DNA of 64,000 nucleotides. It comes from Persicimonas caeni. GTDB lineage: Bacteria > Myxococcota_A > Bradymonadia > Bradymonadales > Bradymonadaceae. The position numbers and the translations under genes were made by a program. Location: positions 1,515,001 through 1,579,000 of the forward strand of contig NZ_CP041186.1 in the NCBI RefSeq assembly GCF_006517175.1, written 5' to 3'. A model generated the notes under the pieces. The model did not search any database. It saw only the letters and a list, made by a program, of their open reading frames with translations, and was not told the DNA's origin. Numbering within the stretch: position 1 is the first letter of the stretch; the number at the start of each line of letters is the position of its first letter. Positions 16,140 through 25,434 of the stretch are shown piece after piece.

Positions 16140-18911
16140 TTACTGACACACCAACGACAGGCCCCACTCGTTGAAGGTGCCGCCGGTGTCATCCCAGTAG
16201 TCGTTGTCATCGTACACCGTCAGCGTCCAGTCGCCGTTACCCGTCTCGCCGCTATAGACGAGCATCGAGTTATCGGGGACCAGCGGCCTCGGGAGCCAGC
16301 CGACCACGTCGTCGGTGCTGCCACCGTTGTCGGAGTACACGTCCACGGTGGTGCCGTCGGGGCTCGTCAGATCGATCTCGACGTCAGCGCCGTACGGGTG
16401 AGTGATGTCGACGTACAGGTGGACTCGCTGCACCGTCGGGCATCCGGTCACCGTGATGGTGTCGGAGACGCCGGTGGTGGTGTCGTCGTCCGGGATGGCC
16501 GCCGCCGGTGCGCTGCTGAAGTCGGGCGATCCGGTGATCGGGCCGAGCAGCGTGGCGCTCAGGTCGTACGACGGAAGCGCCGCCCAGGCGTGCACGCCGA
16601 TGTAGTAGGTGCCCGCTGTCAGCTCTTCGGACTGGAAGACCTCGTCAGTCGGCGAGGTGCTGTACTCGATGACGTCGAGCGTATCGTCGAACAGATAGAC
16701 ATCGACGTCTTCATCGGCCGGGGTGCTCACGTCGAACTCGACGAAACCGTCGGCGCTCAGCTCCAGCTTGTGGAACTCCATGGCGTTTCGGGCCATCGGA
16801 GCCGGCTGGCTGTAGGTTGCCGAAGCGTCGATCGTCAGCGCGCCCAGGTCATTGGGCACGCCGTAGTTGTCGACCAGGATGACCTGATCGGTCGTCGAGT
16901 AGTCGCTCCACGAGCTGACGTAAGTGGTCACTTCGACGATGTAGGTGCCACCGTTCGGGCTGATGAAGTACTCCCAATCGTAGTCGGGATTACTCGGCTC
17001 GGTGTCGTAGACGTAGGTGAAGTCGTCGACGACCGTGCCGCTCGGGTCGAGAAGCGCGTACTCGATATCATCGTCGCCGGCGTTGTCCTGGCCGATGCGG
17101 AACAGCTCGCCTGCTCCCACGGTGAACGTGACGTAGGTGATGTCGCCTTCGGGCAGATCGAACATCGGCGAGACGCCCGAGTCACCCGGGGCGAGGGTGC
17201 CGATATCGAACGGCGGGAGGACCTTGACGGTGAAGGTCGCGTCGACATTCGCGGAGGTCTCGTTGGTGAAGGTCACCGTGTAGGTGCCCTGGTTCTCCAC
17301 CTTGGCCTTGAGCGACTCGTCGGAGCCGAGCGCTGCTTCGGAGGCAATCTCGGTGCCGCTGAGGTCTTCGACCACGCTGACTTTGAGATCTTCACTCTGG
17401 GTGTTGGTCTGTGCGGCGTAGATCTGGTCGTACGGCTCACCTGTGACCTGGAAGGTCTGGGTGCCGCCGGCCGGAATGGTGACCGTGGTCTCTTCGCCGG
17501 TGATCTCGGCGCTGACCTCGAAGCTGGCGTCGGGACCGCTGAGCTTGACCCAGTCCATGAGGACCGTAGCCGTGTTGCCGATGGCCACGAACTCGAAACT
17601 GGAGCCGGCGCCGGCCGACTCCGAGCGAGCCAAGATGCCGGTGGCGTCCCAGTGCTGCAGCAGACCTTCGACGTCGTCACCGCTGGCGTCGAGCGAGACG
17701 CGCACGATGTCGCCCATCTGCAGGCCAGTCAGGTTCAACACGTTGTCGCTCAGCGTCATGTACTCGCCGCTGAAGCTGGCGTTGCCGGTCGACAGATCGG
17801 CGTCGGTACCGGCCGGGGCCGAGATGGCCTTGAAGCTGCCCACATAACCCCAGTCGTCGCCGCCGACCAAGCTGACTTCGCCTTCGGTCTGGAGCACGAG
17901 AGAGGGAAGCACGGTCACCGTATAGGTGCCGTCCTCCGGAGCGATCATCTGACGGGCAGACGCGTCGGGCTGGCCGATGGCGCTCCAACGCACGTAGCCG
18001 TTGGGGCCTTCGATCACAAAGGCGGGCGCCTGCAGGCCAGTCGACTGGACCATGATCTCGAACCAGTCGCCCTGCACCGCGTCGAACTCGTAGACGTCGA
18101 CGTCTTGATCGAGGCTTCCGTCACCGTCGATGTCGCTCGGGGCGTCGATATTGCCGAGGAAGACGAAGGGCTCGCCGTCGACGGCCGGAACCGTCAAAAG
18201 CTCAGTCTCGGCGCCGAACGCCGGATCGTTGGGCTCCATCTCCTCGAGGTCGAAGTCGAGCGCCAACTCTTCGGCCGGGCTCATGCAGAGGCCGTTGACG
18301 AGCACGTCACCTTCCTGACAAGCGTCGGGAAGGCACAGGCCGGTCTCCGAATCGAAGGCCGTGCCGGCGTCGCACACATCTGCGGTCGGCACACATACGC
18401 CGGTATCGCCGTCGAGCGCCAGGTTGGTGCCGCAGCCCGCTTCGGCGAGCACACAGTCGCCGGTGTTCGGGTCGAGCTCGGTGCCCTGACCGCACGCGGC
18501 CGCGGCCACTACACAGCGGCCGTTGGCGTCGAGTTGCGTCTTGTCGCTACAAGCGTCCGCGCTGGGCACACAGGAGCCTTCAGCCCCAGCTTCGGTGCCG
18601 TCACCACAGACAATATCGGTATTTGGAACACAGGTTTTGGTGTCTTGATCGAAGGTGGTTCCTTCTTCACAGACACCTTCGGCAGGAACGCACAGGCCGT
18701 TGTCGAACACAGTGCCATCGGAGCAGCCGCTGGTGTCGAGGACGCATTCTCCGTCCATCAACACCGTCCCCTCGGCGCAGCCTTTCGATGACACAATGCA
18801 TTGGCCGTCTTTCTCGGTCGTACCGGGTGCGCACTCTGAGCCGCAACCGTATAGCGGCGTCAGCGCAGTGGCCAATAGGCCCACCCACGCAAGCAAACGT
18901 AACTTCGACAT
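16140..18911 (-). CDS. Cys-stalk/PPC/P-domain lipoprotein, paralogue 2
   Basis: 923 aa, ATG at 18911 behind GAGGAGGAG. Signal peptide MSKLRLLAWVGLLATALTPLYGC. Ten Cys-pair repeats (CAPGTTEKDGQC to CQEGDVLVNGLC), then EMEPNDPAFGAE and the PPC-like domain with DIDGDGSLDQDVD. The middle is shorter than in paralogue 1, with about three further beta units, one reading IGQDNAGDDDIEYALLDPSG. C-terminal P-domain from about residue 795 (AIPDDDTTTGVSDTITV, VEIDLTSPDGTTVDVYSD, GDWTLTVYDDND) ending EWGLSLVCQ. The constant ends and variable middle across the four genes suggest duplication followed by gain or loss of beta domains. Confidence 0.88.
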   Translation of the reverse strand: MSKLRLLAWVGLLATALTPLYGCGSECAPGTTEKDGQCIVSSKGCAEGTVLMDGECVLDTSGCSDGTVFDNGLCVPAEGVCEEGTTFDQDTKTCVPNTDIVCGDGTEAGAEGSCVPSADACSDKTQLDANGRCVVAAAACGQGTELDPNTGDCVLAEAGCGTNLALDGDTGVCVPTADVCDAGTAFDSETGLCLPDACQEGDVLVNGLCMSPAEELALDFDLEEMEPNDPAFGAETELLTVPAVDGEPFVFLGNIDAPSDIDGDGSLDQDVDVYEFDAVQGDWFEIMVQSTGLQAPAFVIEGPNGYVRWSAIGQPDASARQMIAPEDGTYTVTVLPSLVLQTEGEVSLVGGDDWGYVGSFKAISAPAGTDADLSTGNASFSGEYMTLSDNVLNLTGLQMGDIVRVSLDASGDDVEGLLQHWDATGILARSESAGAGSSFEFVAIGNTATVLMDWVKLSGPDASFEVSAEITGEETTVTIPAGGTQTFQVTGEPYDQIYAAQTNTQSEDLKVSVVEDLSGTEIASEAALGSDESLKAKVENQGTYTVTFTNETSANVDATFTVKVLPPFDIGTLAPGDSGVSPMFDLPEGDITYVTFTVGAGELFRIGQDNAGDDDIEYALLDPSGTVVDDFTYVYDTEPSNPDYDWEYFISPNGGTYIVEVTTYVSSWSDYSTTDQVILVDNYGVPNDLGALTIDASATYSQPAPMARNAMEFHKLELSADGFVEFDVSTPADEDVDVYLFDDTLDVIEYSTSPTDEVFQSEELTAGTYYIGVHAWAALPSYDLSATLLGPITGSPDFSSAPAAAIPDDDTTTGVSDTITVTGCPTVQRVHLYVDITHPYGADVEIDLTSPDGTTVDVYSDNGGSTDDVVGWLPRPLVPDNSMLVYSGETGNGDWTLTVYDDNDYWDDTGGTFNEWGLSLVCQ

Positions 18912-19282
18912 CTAGTTCTCCTCCTCGCTTCGCTAGCAAAAGCTCGAAACATGCATCTCGACATGCTTGACGCTGCGATGCTCGGAGGATCGGCCGAGCT
19001 GATACTGCAATTGTAAAAAAGCGTATCAATACGGCCAATTGCACCGAGCTTGCGCAACGATACGCGCCAGGCGCGCCTTCGAGCCGCTCATTACCGTCCT
19101 AATGGACGAACTTATGATGCAAATGACCCCCATGAGTGCGCGTAGAGTAACGAGAAGGTCACAAGATTACAACGAATTTTATCAGTTTTGCCGCGAAGTT
19201 AGATGTAGTCACAGTGCACACATCCCTTTTCGTTTGCAATTAAGACACTCGCAAACCGACTAGAACTCAGCCCAAGAAACGC
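18912..19282. other. Intergenic region upstream of paralogue 2
   Basis: About 370 bases with no convincing ORF. It is clearly less GC-rich than its flanks (around 19000-19035 and 19085-19265), as expected for a promoter region, so paralogue 2 probably has its own promoter rather than relying on read-through from paralogue 3, whose terminator ends here. No clear sigma-70 pair could be fixed. Confidence 0.5.
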
Positions 19283-19310
19283 AAAAAACCCTCCGGAAAA
19301 ACCGGAGGGT
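19283..19310 (-). terminator. Intrinsic terminator of paralogue 3
   Basis: On the minus strand ACCCTCCGG pairs with CCGGAGGGT around five bases (19288-19310) and is followed by six U (19283-19288). A second hairpin nearer the gene (19323-19353: GCGCCCGGCAGAC pairing with GTCTG-a-CCGGGCGC) precedes it. Confidence 0.93.
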
Positions 19311-19367
19311 CGAGAGGGCGTTGCGCCCGGCAGACGGAGGTCTGACCGGGCGCGCTCGCACACGTGT

Positions 19368-22300
19368 TTATTGGCACGTGAAGGTCAGGCCCCACTCGTT
19401 GAGCGTGCCGGAGACGTAGAGGCCCACATCGGCTACTTGGAGGCTCCAGTCGCCGTCACCGGTCAGGCCTGAAAAGTTCGCCAAGTTGCCTGCCGGCGTC
19501 AACTGGGTCGGATACCAACCCAGAATATCATCGTCCGAACCACCCGTTTCGTCGTGCAGCAGCACCGAGGTGCCATCGGGGGCCACCAACGACATGCTCA
19601 GGTCACCGCGATAGCCGTGGGAGATATCCACGTACACCTCGACCGAGCTGACCGTCGTGCACCCGCTGACCGTGAGGGTATCCGAGACACCTGCCGGATC
19701 GCCGTCGGGAATCGCCAGCGCCGGCGAGCTCACGTATTGGGGGGGAGGCGGCGGCGCCTGGACGGACACGTCGATGTCGAACGAGGGGACCGTTTCGTTG
19801 GCCTCGACGCCCACCAGATAGGTGCCTGCGCTGAGCGTCGCCGGACCGAGCGGCGACGACCCCGACCAAGCCAACTCCGTGAAGGAGCTGTCGTAGATGA
19901 CCAGATCGACGTCTTCACCGTTGGGCGTGGTCACGTCGACGGTAACTTCGCCGTCTTGGCTGAGCGTGAACGTCTGCGCGCTAAGTTCACCGTTGTCCAG
20001 CCCCGGCAGGCCGGTCTGACTGACCGAGGTGTCCAGGGCGATAGTGCCCAAATCGCCGGGAACGAAGGTGCGCACCGTGACCACTTCGTTGGTGGTGCCG
20101 TTCGTCCAGCCTTCGAGGACGACTTCGTAGTCCGCAGCAGTATCGCTGTACCAGTACACGTAGGTCGGGTCAGTGTCCGACGCGGCGTAAAAGACATACG
20201 ACGCATCCAAGACATTGCCGTTGCTGTCCAACAACTCCATCTCGTGGTCTTCCGACTGATCGTTATCGTGCGAGATTTCGATCATCTGGCCGGCGGGCAC
20301 CGAGAAGCTCACCGTGTAGAGCTGGTTGCGGGAGAATGTAGCCAGCGGCGTGGTTGAGGCGGTGGTGTTGTCGATCGTCCCGAGATCCTCGCGGGTCCGG
20401 ATGGCATCGCCGGTGATATTGTAGCCGGCGCATGCCTCATCACATTCGACGCGCAGCAGGTACGTGCCGGCGGCGTCGAGCCCGATTGTGAACGACACAT
20501 CGCCGCCCGAACCGAACTCGCCACCGATGTAGGTTCCATCGAGCTCGTGCACGCGGAAGTTGACATCTTCGCCACCGAGCGGCGACAGCGTGCCGCCAAG
20601 AGCCATGGCTTCGTTGGCGTCGAGCAGGTGATAGCCCGCGTGACCCCGAGCGATACTGGCGTTGTTGCTGATGCTGAACGGGTCGCCTGCATCCAGCGTG
20701 GCGTCGACGGTCGGGGTAGCGCCGGTGAAGGTGAGCGTCTCACCGGTCCGCCCGGTGCCGGCTTCGACCTCGACCAGCACGGTCATGGCCATGGGAGCAT
20801 AGCTCCAAGGCACGTCGAAGCGGCTGAATTCAGCCGACGAGCGCGCCTCGATACCTGTCGCCTCTTCGATCAGTTGGCCGGTGGCGTCCAATACGCGCAC
20901 GTCGAGGGGGGCTGCTTCGTGGTTGTCGTGCTCGAGTTCGACGACCTGTCCAGCGGCCACGTCGAGGGTGTAGTAGACCTTGGCGCCGGCGGGCATGGCG
21001 ATCGCCGGAGCGCTCACCGTGCCGTTGGCCGGCAGTTGGCCCAAGTCGACGGCCGGGATGATATTGACCCAGGTGGTCGCGTCGACGTCGCTCGAGGTGT
21101 TGTTGGTGAACACCACGTCGTAGTCGCCCGAGGCGTACGCGACGTGCTCGACGCTCGCGCCGCTGGCCAACGTGGCCGTGGCGACTTCGGTGCCGCTCGG
21201 ATCGACGATCGACACGTCGAGGTCGGCCGAAGCCGGGTTCGACTGGGTGATCACCAGTCGATCGAACTGATCGATGCTGACCGTCTCGGTGTAGGCGCCC
21301 CCGGCGGTGATCGTCTGGCTATTCTGCACGCCCGAGACGTTCGCCGTGATGTCGAAGTCGTCTTGCGGGCCGTCGATGCCCGTCCAGTCGACGACCACGA
21401 ACATGTCGCCCGTGCTCGGCACGCCGGTCACGACCGGCTCGCCGGGACGAATCATCTGACTGTGATGCAACGTGGTGGCGTCGGCCCAGATCTGGACGAT
21501 CGCCTCACCGTCCTCGCCGATGGCGTTGGCCTCGAGAGTCACCAAGTCGTTGGCGCCCAAGTTGGTCACGCTGAAGAAGTTATCCTTCAGGTTGCTCAGC
21601 TCGCCGGTCAGGTCGGCGCTGCCGCTCGATGCGTCTTTGTCGGTGGCCGACGGCGCCGTCACACTCGCCAAGCTGCCCACGTAGTTCCAGGTATCGCCGC
21701 CACGAGAAACCTCGTAGTCGCTTGCGAGCACCAGTGAGGGGAGCACGGTGACCGTGTAGGTGCCGTCGGTCGGAATCACCAGGGTGCGCGCGGCGTCGCT
21801 AGAGGTTCCCAGCGCGCTCTGGCGCACGTAGCCGTCGGGGCCGGTGACCACAAAGGCAGGCGCCGGAAGCCCGGTCGACTGGACCATCACGTCGACCCAG
21901 TCGCCGGCGCTGGCGCTGAATTCGAACGCGTCGACGTCTTGATCGACCTCGCCGTCGCCGTCGATGTCACTCGGCGCCGAGATGGTACCGGCAAAGACGT
22001 ACGGGTCGGCGTCGGGCGCCGGAAGCGTCATCGTCTCGGCGGTGCCTCCGAGGGCCGGATCGTTATTCTCCTGCTCGACCACGTCGGCGCCGGCGGCGAG
22101 CTCTTCGGCGTCGTTCATGCACACGCCGTCGATGAGCACGTCGCCCTCTTCACACGCGTCGGGCAGGCAGAGCCCCGAGTCGCTGTCGAAGGCGGTGCCC
22201 GTGTCGCATACTTCGTCGGTCGGCACGCAGGTGCTCGTGTCACCATCGAGCGCCAGGCCGTCGCCACAAGCTTCGTCGACGAGCAGACACTCGCCGGTGT

Positions 22301-22745
22301 TCGGGTCGAGCTCGCTTCCAGCCGTGCACGCGGCGCCTTCGACCACGCATCGGCCGTTGTCGCCCAAGGTCGTCTTGGGACCGCAGGCGTCGGCGCTGGG
22401 TACGCAGGTACCCTCCGAGTTCGGCTCGGTGCCTTCGCCGCAGACGATCTCGCTGTTGGGGATGCAGGTGCGCGAGGCGGCGTCGAAGGTCGTGCCCTCG
22501 GCGCAGTTGGCGTCGGTGGGCACACAGATGCCCTGCTCGAGCACCAAGCCCTCGCCGCAACCGTCCTCGGTCACGACACACTGCTTGTTCTCCAACACGG
22601 TGCCCGCGCCACAACCTTCGGCGACGAGTACGCATTGGCCGTCTTTCTCGGTGGTTCCCGGGCCGCACTCCGAGCCGCAGCCGTAGAGCGGCGCGACCGC
22701 AGCGGCCAGCAGGCCGGTCAACAAAATGAGTCTCAGTTTCGACAT
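19368..22745 (-). CDS. Cys-stalk/PPC/P-domain lipoprotein, paralogue 3
   Basis: 1125 aa from ATG 22745, eight bases after GGAGG; the frame is open 22 codons further upstream but that part lacks a ribosome binding site and the other paralogues begin at MSKLR. Signal peptide MSKLRLILLTGLLAAAVAPLYGC. Ten Cys-pair repeats (CGPGTTEKDGQC to CEEGDVLIDGVC), then EQENNDPALGGT and a PPC-like domain with DIDGDGEVDQDVD. Further beta units include IEISHDNDQSEDHEMELLDS, very close to a unit in paralogue 1. P-domain from about residue 990 (AIPDGDPAGVSDTLTVSGC, GDLSMSLVAPDGTSVLLHDE) ending EWGLTFTCQ. Confidence 0.88.
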   Translation of the reverse strand: MSKLRLILLTGLLAAAVAPLYGCGSECGPGTTEKDGQCVLVAEGCGAGTVLENKQCVVTEDGCGEGLVLEQGICVPTDANCAEGTTFDAASRTCIPNSEIVCGEGTEPNSEGTCVPSADACGPKTTLGDNGRCVVEGAACTAGSELDPNTGECLLVDEACGDGLALDGDTSTCVPTDEVCDTGTAFDSDSGLCLPDACEEGDVLIDGVCMNDAEELAAGADVVEQENNDPALGGTAETMTLPAPDADPYVFAGTISAPSDIDGDGEVDQDVDAFEFSASAGDWVDVMVQSTGLPAPAFVVTGPDGYVRQSALGTSSDAARTLVIPTDGTYTVTVLPSLVLASDYEVSRGGDTWNYVGSLASVTAPSATDKDASSGSADLTGELSNLKDNFFSVTNLGANDLVTLEANAIGEDGEAIVQIWADATTLHHSQMIRPGEPVVTGVPSTGDMFVVVDWTGIDGPQDDFDITANVSGVQNSQTITAGGAYTETVSIDQFDRLVITQSNPASADLDVSIVDPSGTEVATATLASGASVEHVAYASGDYDVVFTNNTSSDVDATTWVNIIPAVDLGQLPANGTVSAPAIAMPAGAKVYYTLDVAAGQVVELEHDNHEAAPLDVRVLDATGQLIEEATGIEARSSAEFSRFDVPWSYAPMAMTVLVEVEAGTGRTGETLTFTGATPTVDATLDAGDPFSISNNASIARGHAGYHLLDANEAMALGGTLSPLGGEDVNFRVHELDGTYIGGEFGSGGDVSFTIGLDAAGTYLLRVECDEACAGYNITGDAIRTREDLGTIDNTTASTTPLATFSRNQLYTVSFSVPAGQMIEISHDNDQSEDHEMELLDSNGNVLDASYVFYAASDTDPTYVYWYSDTAADYEVVLEGWTNGTTNEVVTVRTFVPGDLGTIALDTSVSQTGLPGLDNGELSAQTFTLSQDGEVTVDVTTPNGEDVDLVIYDSSFTELAWSGSSPLGPATLSAGTYLVGVEANETVPSFDIDVSVQAPPPPPQYVSSPALAIPDGDPAGVSDTLTVSGCTTVSSVEVYVDISHGYRGDLSMSLVAPDGTSVLLHDETGGSDDDILGWYPTQLTPAGNLANFSGLTGDGDWSLQVADVGLYVSGTLNEWGLTFTCQ

Positions 22746-22760
22746 AAAATCTATCCTCCA

Positions 22761-22791
22761 AAAGGCGCCGGCGACCTCGCGCCGCCGGCGC
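22761..22791 (-). terminator. Hairpin plus short U-run between paralogues 4 and 3
   Basis: Minus strand: GCGCCGGCG (complement of 22783-22791) pairs with 22765-22773 around nine bases, then CTTTT and the GGAGG ribosome binding site of paralogue 3. The U-run is short, so this may be a partial terminator tuning paralogue 3 against paralogue 4 in the 82-base gap. Confidence 0.6.
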
Positions 22792-22827
22792 TTCAACGTA
22801 GTCGTGTTCAACCTCGCAGCGACGACC

Positions 22828-25209
22828 TTATTGGCAGGTCAAGTCGAGCGCCCAATGCACCAACGATCCATCGTCGCCGCCGGCGTTGTCGGTGATCGAC
22901 AGCGTCCAGTCGCCGTTAGCGTCCTCGCCGGCGAAGTCCGACAGCGCTCCCGGTCCATCGACGGTCAGATCGGTGGGATACCAACCGATGATGTCATCGT
23001 CGCCGTAACCGGTCTCATCGTGCAGCGTCACGCTCGTGCCCGACGGGCTCTCCAGCGTGACGAGCAGGTCGCCGATATAGGTGTGCGGAATCAGCACATA
23101 CACGCGAAGGCTGGCGATATTGGCGCAGCCGCTGACGGTCATCGTGTCGGTGACCGTGTTGTTGCTCGTGACGGCGATACCCGGCGAACTGGCGTTGTCC
23201 GACGGCAGGTCGGGACGCGCGACGGTCACCTCGAAGGCGGTAAGCGCATCGAGCGCCTCCGCTTCGATGAAGTAGGTGCCCGGGCTGAGGCTGTGGTAGT
23301 AGGTGAACGCATCGTCGGTGTACGGACGAGCGTTGATCGCGGTCATCGTCGAGTCGTAGAGCCCGAAGTTCATGTCGCCGCTGTAGGGCCCGGAGAACTC
23401 GAGCACACTCGGCTCGTTCACGATCAGGCGCACGAGCGACGTTTGGTCGGCGGGCACAGTGCTGGGATGGGTGTAGGTGTCCGAGTCACCCGGAGCAAGC
23501 GGCCCGATCGTCGGCAACGGCTGCGCCTTGGCCACGAGGGTGGCGTCGACGTTCGACGAGGTGTTGTTGGTGAAGACGACCTCGTAGTCGCCGGCGCTCG
23601 TCACCAAGGGGTTGATTTGGCTGTCGGAAGCGAGCGTCTCGCTGGCCAACTCGGTTCCGGTGGCGACCTCGGTGATGGTCACGTCGAGGTCGGCGCTCGT
23701 CGGGTTGGTCTGGCTGGCGACGATCTGGTCGAACTCCTGAGCAGTGACCGTAAAGGTGTGCGTGCCGCCCGGCTGAATCGTCGCGATCGTGCTCGAACCG
23801 GTGATATCGGCGGTCAACTCGAAGTTGACGCTCGCCCCGCTGGTCTTCATCCAGTCGATGAGGATGAACTGCGAGGCGTCCGTGCCGTCGAGCTCGACGA
23901 GCGTGTTCGGCCCCAGAGGCTGCGACGAGACCAGCGTGGTCGCGTCACTCCAGACCTGGACGACGCCCTCGGCGTCGGTACCCAGAGCGTCGACGCTCAC
24001 GGTGACGATGTCGCCGGCCTGCGCGCCGCTCAGCTCGAAGAAGTTATCTTCGACGTTGGGGAAATCACCGGCGAGTTGGCCGGCGCCGGTCGACAGATCG
24101 ACAAGGGTGGCGCTCGGTGCCGACAACGTCTCGAACGTGCCTACGTAACTCCAGTCGTCACCGCCGATGCGGCTGATCTCGCCGTCGCTCTCCAACACCA
24201 TCGCCGGCAGCACGGTCACCGTGTAGGTGCCGTCTTCCGGGATGACGACGTCGCGCACGGCGTCACCGCCGCCGAACGGGCTCCAGCGCACGTAGCCGTT
24301 GGGCCCCTCGACCTTGAAGGCCGGGTCGGGCATGCCCGTCGAGAGCACCGAAATCTCGAACCACTCGCCGGCGTTGGCGGTAAATTCGTAGACGTCGACG
24401 TCTTGGTCGACAGTCCCGTCGCCGTCGAGATCGGTCGCTTCGGAGATGGTGCCACTGAACACCTGCGGATCGTCGCCGGCCGTGGGAACGAACAGCGACT
24501 CGGCGGTACCGCCGAACGCCGGGTCGTTGGGCTCGGTCTCGGTCAGGTCCACGTCGCCGGCGAGGTCGTCGGCCGGCGAGGTGCACACTCCGTCGATGAC
24601 CACGTCACCCGGACTGCAGCTGTCGGGCAGGCAGAGTCCGCTGTCGGCGTCGAATTTGGTGCCGGTGTCGCACACGTCGGCGGTCGGCACGCAAGCGCCG
24701 GTGTCGCCATCGAGCGCGGTTCCCTGACCGCAAGCCGCATCGGCGAGCATGCACTCACCGGTATTCGGGTCGAGCTCGGTGCCCGCTCCGCAGGCAGCCG
24801 CGCCGACTACGCAGCGACCGGCGTCGTCGAGCGTCGCCGTGCCGTCACAAGCCTCGGCGCTGGGCACGCACAGACCATCGTCGGCGACCTCCGTACCATC
24901 ACCGCAGATGACGTCGGTATCCGGCACGCAAGTGTACGAGCCTTGGTCGAAGGTCGTGCCTGCTTCACAAACGGTGTCGATGGGCACGCAAAGCGCACCG
25001 TCGAGCATCGTTCCTTCGCCACAACCCGACTGGTCGAGCAAGCACTCGCCGTCTTTGAGGATGGTGCCCTCTGCACAACCCTTGGCGTCCACGATACATT
25101 GACCGTCCTTATCGACAGTCCCCGGGCCGCACTCCGATCCGCATCCATAAAGCGGCGCCAAGGACGCGGCCAACAGGCCGGCCAGCATCGCCGTTCGCAA
25201 CTTCGACAT
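22828..25209 (-). CDS. Cys-stalk/PPC/P-domain lipoprotein, paralogue 4
   Basis: 793 aa from ATG 25209 (MSKLRTAMLAGLLAASLAPLYGC), chosen by alignment with the other three; GGAGAG lies six bases before it. Ten Cys-pair repeats (CGPGTVDKDGQC to CSPGDVVIDGVC), then ETEPNDPAFGGT and a PPC-like domain with DLDGDGTVDQDVD. It has the fewest middle beta units, one with a distinct sequence (LEFSGPYSGDMNFGLYDSTM). P-domain from about residue 665 (SPGIAVTSNNTVTDTMTVSGC, GDLLVTLESPSGTSVTLHDE) ending HWALDLTCQ. First gene of the array on the minus strand and divergent from the Ser/Thr kinase gene. Confidence 0.88.
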   Translation of the reverse strand: MSKLRTAMLAGLLAASLAPLYGCGSECGPGTVDKDGQCIVDAKGCAEGTILKDGECLLDQSGCGEGTMLDGALCVPIDTVCEAGTTFDQGSYTCVPDTDVICGDGTEVADDGLCVPSAEACDGTATLDDAGRCVVGAAACGAGTELDPNTGECMLADAACGQGTALDGDTGACVPTADVCDTGTKFDADSGLCLPDSCSPGDVVIDGVCTSPADDLAGDVDLTETEPNDPAFGGTAESLFVPTAGDDPQVFSGTISEATDLDGDGTVDQDVDVYEFTANAGEWFEISVLSTGMPDPAFKVEGPNGYVRWSPFGGGDAVRDVVIPEDGTYTVTVLPAMVLESDGEISRIGGDDWSYVGTFETLSAPSATLVDLSTGAGQLAGDFPNVEDNFFELSGAQAGDIVTVSVDALGTDAEGVVQVWSDATTLVSSQPLGPNTLVELDGTDASQFILIDWMKTSGASVNFELTADITGSSTIATIQPGGTHTFTVTAQEFDQIVASQTNPTSADLDVTITEVATGTELASETLASDSQINPLVTSAGDYEVVFTNNTSSNVDATLVAKAQPLPTIGPLAPGDSDTYTHPSTVPADQTSLVRLIVNEPSVLEFSGPYSGDMNFGLYDSTMTAINARPYTDDAFTYYHSLSPGTYFIEAEALDALTAFEVTVARPDLPSDNASSPGIAVTSNNTVTDTMTVSGCANIASLRVYVLIPHTYIGDLLVTLESPSGTSVTLHDETGYGDDDIIGWYPTDLTVDGPGALSDFAGEDANGDWTLSITDNAGGDDGSLVHWALDLTCQ

Positions 25210-25388
25210 AAAACTCTCCGTATCAGTCATGAAACTCGACTTGGTTCGCGTGTCAAATGACGCTGGTAGAAGCGCGAAAATCTCAGCTTTCACACCTTCT
25301 TGGAGCCGCCGCCACCAGCGTCGGTTAGACAAAGGATAGAAGTTAACTACCGACCCTGCCCTTCTTTTGCAAGCCGGTTGACCTGCCG

Positions 25389-25417
25389 TTCAAATTTGTC
25401 TGACGCGGTGGTATAAG
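25389..25417 (+). promoter_or_regulatory. Candidate sigma-70 promoter of the kinase gene
   Basis: TTCAAA (25389-25394), 17-base spacer, TATAAG (25412-25417). Transcription from about 25424 would leave a very short leader with the GGAGGAG ribosome binding site of the kinase gene. Weak -35, good -10 and spacing. Confidence 0.4.
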
Positions 25418-25434
25418 CGAACTCTGGAGGAGCC

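Noticed and set aside
16398-18791. 797-aa open frame opposite paralogue 2 (and similar ones opposite paralogues 3 and 4)
   Set aside because: Shadows; the minus strand frames align to each other with lipobox and P-domain.
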